Source: Branchiostoma floridae (Eukaryota; Chordata; Leptocardii; Amphioxiformes; Branchiostomatidae). From it: a DNA stretch of 23,423 nucleotides. A model generated the notes under the pieces. It did no database searches. It saw only the letters and a program-made list of their open reading frames with translations, and had not been told where the DNA came from. The stretch spans positions 11,956,650-11,980,072 of the forward strand of contig NC_049980.1 in assembly GCF_000003815.2 (NCBI RefSeq), given 5' to 3'. This document shows, one piece after another, positions 20,758 through 23,423 of the stretch (position 1 is the stretch's first letter; every line of letters starts with the position of its first letter). A program made the translations under genes and the position numbers.

Positions 20758-23105
20758 TTAGTCCTGTCCAATCAGCGCAAGAAGCATGTCGCGATAACCT
20801 CCACTGGTTTCGTCTGCAATGGCGGCCCCTAGCGTCTTTCCGTGGCGCCGCTCATAGATGTCTGCCACCTTCTTCATGTCAACCTGTTAACGTAAGTGTA
20901 CATTTGTAAACTCTCCATCACAATATAGTCATTGATGTCTTTATTCACTTGAAAGTCGCTAATAAGGTCAAAAACAAATAGATTACAAACACCAGCTACA
21001 GTACATGTATGTATGAGCAAGGAGGTTAAAGAATCACCTCCTTGGTATGAGAAACTTCGATAATGTTATATGTTTGTGGAAGGAAATGGCCCTACCTCAC
21101 AGCGACTGACGATGACCCTTGTGAGGGTGTCCTCGTCTGTTCCAAATCCCATCATGGCCATGTACAGACGCTCCGCAAAGTAACCAGGCAGGCTCAACAC
21201 GCATTTTACTGGAACGGGAAAAAATCCAATTGAAGTCATTTTGAGTACCGTTGCATTTGCTGATCTAAGAATATATGTACAAAGCAAAAACATCCGACTT
21301 CGAAATTCAAGATTTTATATATGCAGTACACCCACCGATCGCTAGGTAGCCCTCCTTGATGTCATCCTTGGTAGGGTTCAGGAAGCCGCCAGTCTGACGC
21401 GAAATCATCTCCATGATGTGGTGTCCGCTTAGCTGCGGAGGATAAAAGAATAATCGACAAATGATTCATTCTTCCCTCTCAATAAACAATGGATGAATGT
21501 CACTTGATACAATAGAGGAAACTTTGTCCACGAGGTAAGACTTTGCTTCAAACACGGTTTCGTCTATAACACAAGTAAAGGTAGATACTACGACTACTTG
21601 ATATATACTTTTCAAGTAAAACTCGTAAACACTAAAGCAGTGAGCGACGGCCAACCGACCCGTTGGTAGTCCAGAAATGTCTGCCTGAGATGTGCGTAGC
21701 TTCGAGTCGTCAGAATCTTCTCTAAGGAAGTTTCAAGTTCCTCCTGCTCAAAGAAAGACACAGTAAGAACGTATGTAGCTAGTAAGTTGAAACCACAAAC
21801 TCGGCAGAACTTCACTACAGTGTGTTTTGGAGCTGTCCTGTCTCTACAATATCGCTATGTGAATCAATAAACTGTGTATTATGTACATTCAATTACAGAT
21901 TTAAAACATCATGATGGCATTACTTTTATGGCGTCTCATAACCTAATCATCAATTCTCTTCATCATCCTTCATTATAAGCCCTACCCCATCTATAGACCG
22001 AACCCACTCGGTCAAACGTAGAAATGCAAATATTTGACGGACATGCAGCCACGCTCCAATTGGTTGAAACGCTAATTGCTGTGCCATCATTGGCTGAATT
22101 GCTAATTGCGATGGACACTCAAGATTGATCTACGTACATCGATGAGTGTAGAGGCCTCAGCCAGTGTGACTGTATAGTCAACATTCTTGTCTTCCCTGTC
22201 TGCCTGTAAAAACAAAGGCAAACTCATGGTAAGATAAATCTCCATCAGCGACTTGTAAAAGACAAAGTTTGTCAGGTTGTCAAGTTTACAGTACGAAAGC
22301 CATGCCATCGACATTGAATGAGAGCAGGTGAAGTGCAACAACTTCAACACTTAGGCCCCCTTTCTACTAGACGGCGATCGCGCTGCGCTCTCACTGCGAC
22401 CTAAATATGATATGTGTATCCTTCGCTTTCACACTGGGTATATCATACAAAATGTAAAAGTGTTACCAAGAAGACAGCAAAACACAAAAAGTGTAAAAAG
22501 ATTCGTTTCTTTTCTACACAAATCGTTGAGCGATATGTCAAATTTTCAGGTCGCAGAGAGAGCGCCGTCCTAGTGGAAAGAGGGTATTATTACCTCCCAC
22601 ATGGCTATGAGTAGACTGCGCAGGTTGCCGTCAGTCTCCTGCTCTAGATCCTTCTTCAGATCAAAGTTAGTCGCTGATAAAGGATACAAGGGACGGTAGC
22701 TAAGTCAAATGTTGGCACTAAGTTCACAGCACGTAACGTTAACGTTATAACCGCCCTTTTACGATAAACACAACATTTGATGTCATATCTGCTTGATCCT
22801 ACTTCCCACTCGTTGGCTTTCTCCGTAGATTTGCATATATTTACTAGCAGTAGCAGTAGCCATTCTGTAATTGAATTTTCTTCTCCGCCTGATTATAAAT
22901 TCGTCACTATAACTCTATAAGCTATAACTCTACCCGTTTCCTCTAGTTTCTCCCGGCATTCAGAAATGGCCACATACATCGTCACTACACAAAGTACACA
23001 ACTTCAATAGACGATCGGAAATGATTCAAGGGAAATTGAGATGAAGAATCATGACTTGGTGATACACTTACCGAACGAGTAAGCCTCTATAACCTTCTTG
23101 ATTTG
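20758..23105 (-). CDS. Annexin, C-terminal part (end of repeat 2, repeat 3, repeat 4), 5'-partial
   Basis: Annexins are Ca2+-dependent phospholipid-binding proteins built of four about 70-residue five-helix repeats. Seven exons on the minus strand, in transcript order: 23105-23072, 22673-22594, 22203-22138, 21743-21660, 21432-21336, 21208-21096 and 20883-20758. All phases agree, giving 199 residues plus TAA. Repeat 2 end: QIKKVIEAYSF then TNFDLKKDLEQETDGNLRSL and LIAMWE. Linker and repeat 3: ADREDKNVDYTVTLAEASTL, LEKILTTRSYAHLRQTFLDY and SGHHIMEMISRQTGGFLNP. Repeat 4: GYFAERLYMAMMGFGTDEDT, VIVSRCEVDMKKVADIYERR, then ADETSGGYRDMLLALIGQD. Repeat 4 keeps a full type II Ca2+ site: GFGT followed about 39 residues later by an acidic residue in ADETSG. 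Repeat 3 lacks its GxGT loop. The annexin subfamily cannot be named from this half. The gene is convergent with SYCP2. Confidence 0.9.
21018..21044. repeat. 9-bp-arm inverted repeat in annexin last intron
   Basis: CAAGGAGGT (21018-21026) and ACCTCCTTG (21036-21044) are perfect reverse complements around a 9-nt AT-rich loop. They lie in the intron before the final annexin exon. Confidence 0.8.
21336..22203 (-). other. Annexin repeat 3 exons (22138-22203, 21660-21743, 21336-21432)
   Basis: Three exons encode ADREDKNVDY...STLID, EELETSLEKILTTRS...DYQR and LSGHHIMEMISRQTGGFLNP with KDDIKEGYLAI. The hallmark ILTTRS-x-x-HLR is present. In most annexins about eight to ten residues of the GxGTD Ca2+ loop lie between the first and second of these segments. 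Here the exons join directly, phase 0 to phase 0, without them. The donor after DYQR is GTCGGT, weaker than its neighbours. The acceptors are clear. Confidence 0.85.
22059..22113. repeat. 30-bp-period imperfect duplication in annexin intron
   Basis: ATTGGTTGAAACGCTAATTG (from 22059) and ATTGGCTGAATTGCTAATTG (from 22089) are offset by exactly 30 bp and match at about 20 of 25 positions. They lie 25 bp downstream (on the minus strand) of the 22138-22203 exon donor. Confidence 0.7.
22354..22586. mobile_element. PIF/Harbinger-like MITE, 233 bp, TTA target-site duplication
   Basis: Terminal inverted repeats are clear. The left arm 22354-22402 begins GGCCCCCTTTCTACTAG. The right arm, read on the minus strand from 22586, begins TACCCTCTTTCCACTAG. 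Both run on into ACGGCG...CTGCGACCT, with about 10 extra bases in the left arm. TTA flanks both ends (22351-22353, 22587-22589). A 3-bp TWA duplication with GGCCC-type termini is typical of PIF/Harbinger elements. The interior is AT-rich with no transposase frame, so the element is non-autonomous. It sits in an annexin intron. Confidence 0.8.
22594..23105 (-). other. Annexin repeat 2 exons (23072-23105 and 22594-22673)
   Basis: The 34-nt exon begins in phase 0 after a TTTTTCAG acceptor, encodes QIKKVIEAYSF and ends in phase 1 at a consensus GTAAGT donor. The 80-nt exon completes the split Ala codon and encodes TNFDLKKDLEQETDGNLRSL followed by LIAMWE. These correspond to the helix C-D-E part of a canonical annexin repeat (the region before the inter-repeat A-x-R-D linker). 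The donor of the second exon reads GTAATA and abuts a transposon end (see the MITE entry). Confidence 0.85.
22934..22984 (-). other. Candidate 51-nt cassette exon of the annexin
   Basis: On the minus strand, TTTGTGTAG|TG...ACGG|GTAGAG bounds 51 nt open in the phase set by the flanking exons (phase 1 in, phase 1 out). It would insert VTMYVAISECREKLEET between IEAYSF and ATNFD in repeat 2. The canonical annexin fold does not need it, and the intron splices in frame without it. The pyrimidine tract is weak. It may be chance. Confidence 0.25.
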
Positions 23106-23423
23106 CTGAAAAATATTAAAGAACAAACAACTTTATATATTCTCATGAGCACACGTTCTCAGTGATAATAGCGTTGATTAAATTGATATAGTTCATGTGT
23201 CAGTGACTAGTAGCTGACTATCTTATAACGTTACATCCAAATAAGTTGATAACAAAAGTTCTTCGAAGTAAAAAAAGTCTTATCTCAGCGAAGATAGTAT
23301 AGTATTTCCTTATAAACAGGTTTGGAAATCCGCGGTTTGAATGAGAAATTTTGTCTCATTTGGTACTTCTAGTCGCTGATTGGCTTAACATCTAATTGAT
23401 TTACACCAAGGCGGTGAAAAGGG
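23106..23423 (-). other. Annexin intron running off the right edge
   Basis: No upstream annexin exon (expected to end near a CTR-type motif of repeat 2) is visible in these 318 bases. A 7-bp-arm palindrome around AATTTTG (23339-23359) is the only structure. Confidence 0.6.

Noticed and set aside
1-23423. tRNA, rRNA, CRISPR or bacterial-type operon features.
   Set aside because: None seen; the window is intron-rich animal DNA.

Overview
This is eukaryotic genomic DNA from an animal. It is AT-rich (roughly 60% by eye), with many short GT-AG introns and two 100-base runs of N that are assembly placeholders. The encoded proteins, a chordate-grade SYCP2 and an annexin, together with the many TACATGTA-type palindromes and a small TIR element, point to an invertebrate deuterostome. 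A lancelet (Branchiostoma) is the most likely source, but this is an inference without any database search.

Positions 377-19392, + strand: one gene fills most of the window. I could thread 34 coding exons with continuous phase to a single stop (1832 codons plus stop). The 5' end lies upstream of the window. The protein is the meiotic chromosome-axis component SYCP2. It has a folded N-terminal region (armadillo-like plus Spt16M-like part, exons 1-9), then a short conserved basic patch. A very long disordered, Lys/Ser/acidic-rich middle follows, dominated by one 1.87-kb exon. The C-terminus (exons 28-34) is a coiled coil ending in a block that looks strikingly like the SYCP3/Cor1 C-terminus. 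The 3' UTR runs to an AATAAA at 20206.

Positions 20758-23105, - strand: a convergent (tail-to-tail) gene, the last seven exons (199 residues) of an annexin. It covers the second half of repeat 2, repeat 3 (which lacks its Ca2+ loop) and repeat 4 with its stop codon. The 5' exons lie beyond the right edge. Its introns hold a 233-bp Harbinger-like MITE placed 7 bp from a splice donor, and a phase-symmetric 51-nt candidate cassette exon.

The two genes have no evident functional link. The most interesting material is in SYCP2. Its C-terminus bridges SYCP2 and SYCP3, and its middle carries repeated short linear motifs (VIPDSQ, YDF-acidic, GFLS), an SQ/TQ cluster and a PIP-box-like island. One of its introns is GC-AG, and other introns carry inverted and tandem repeats.
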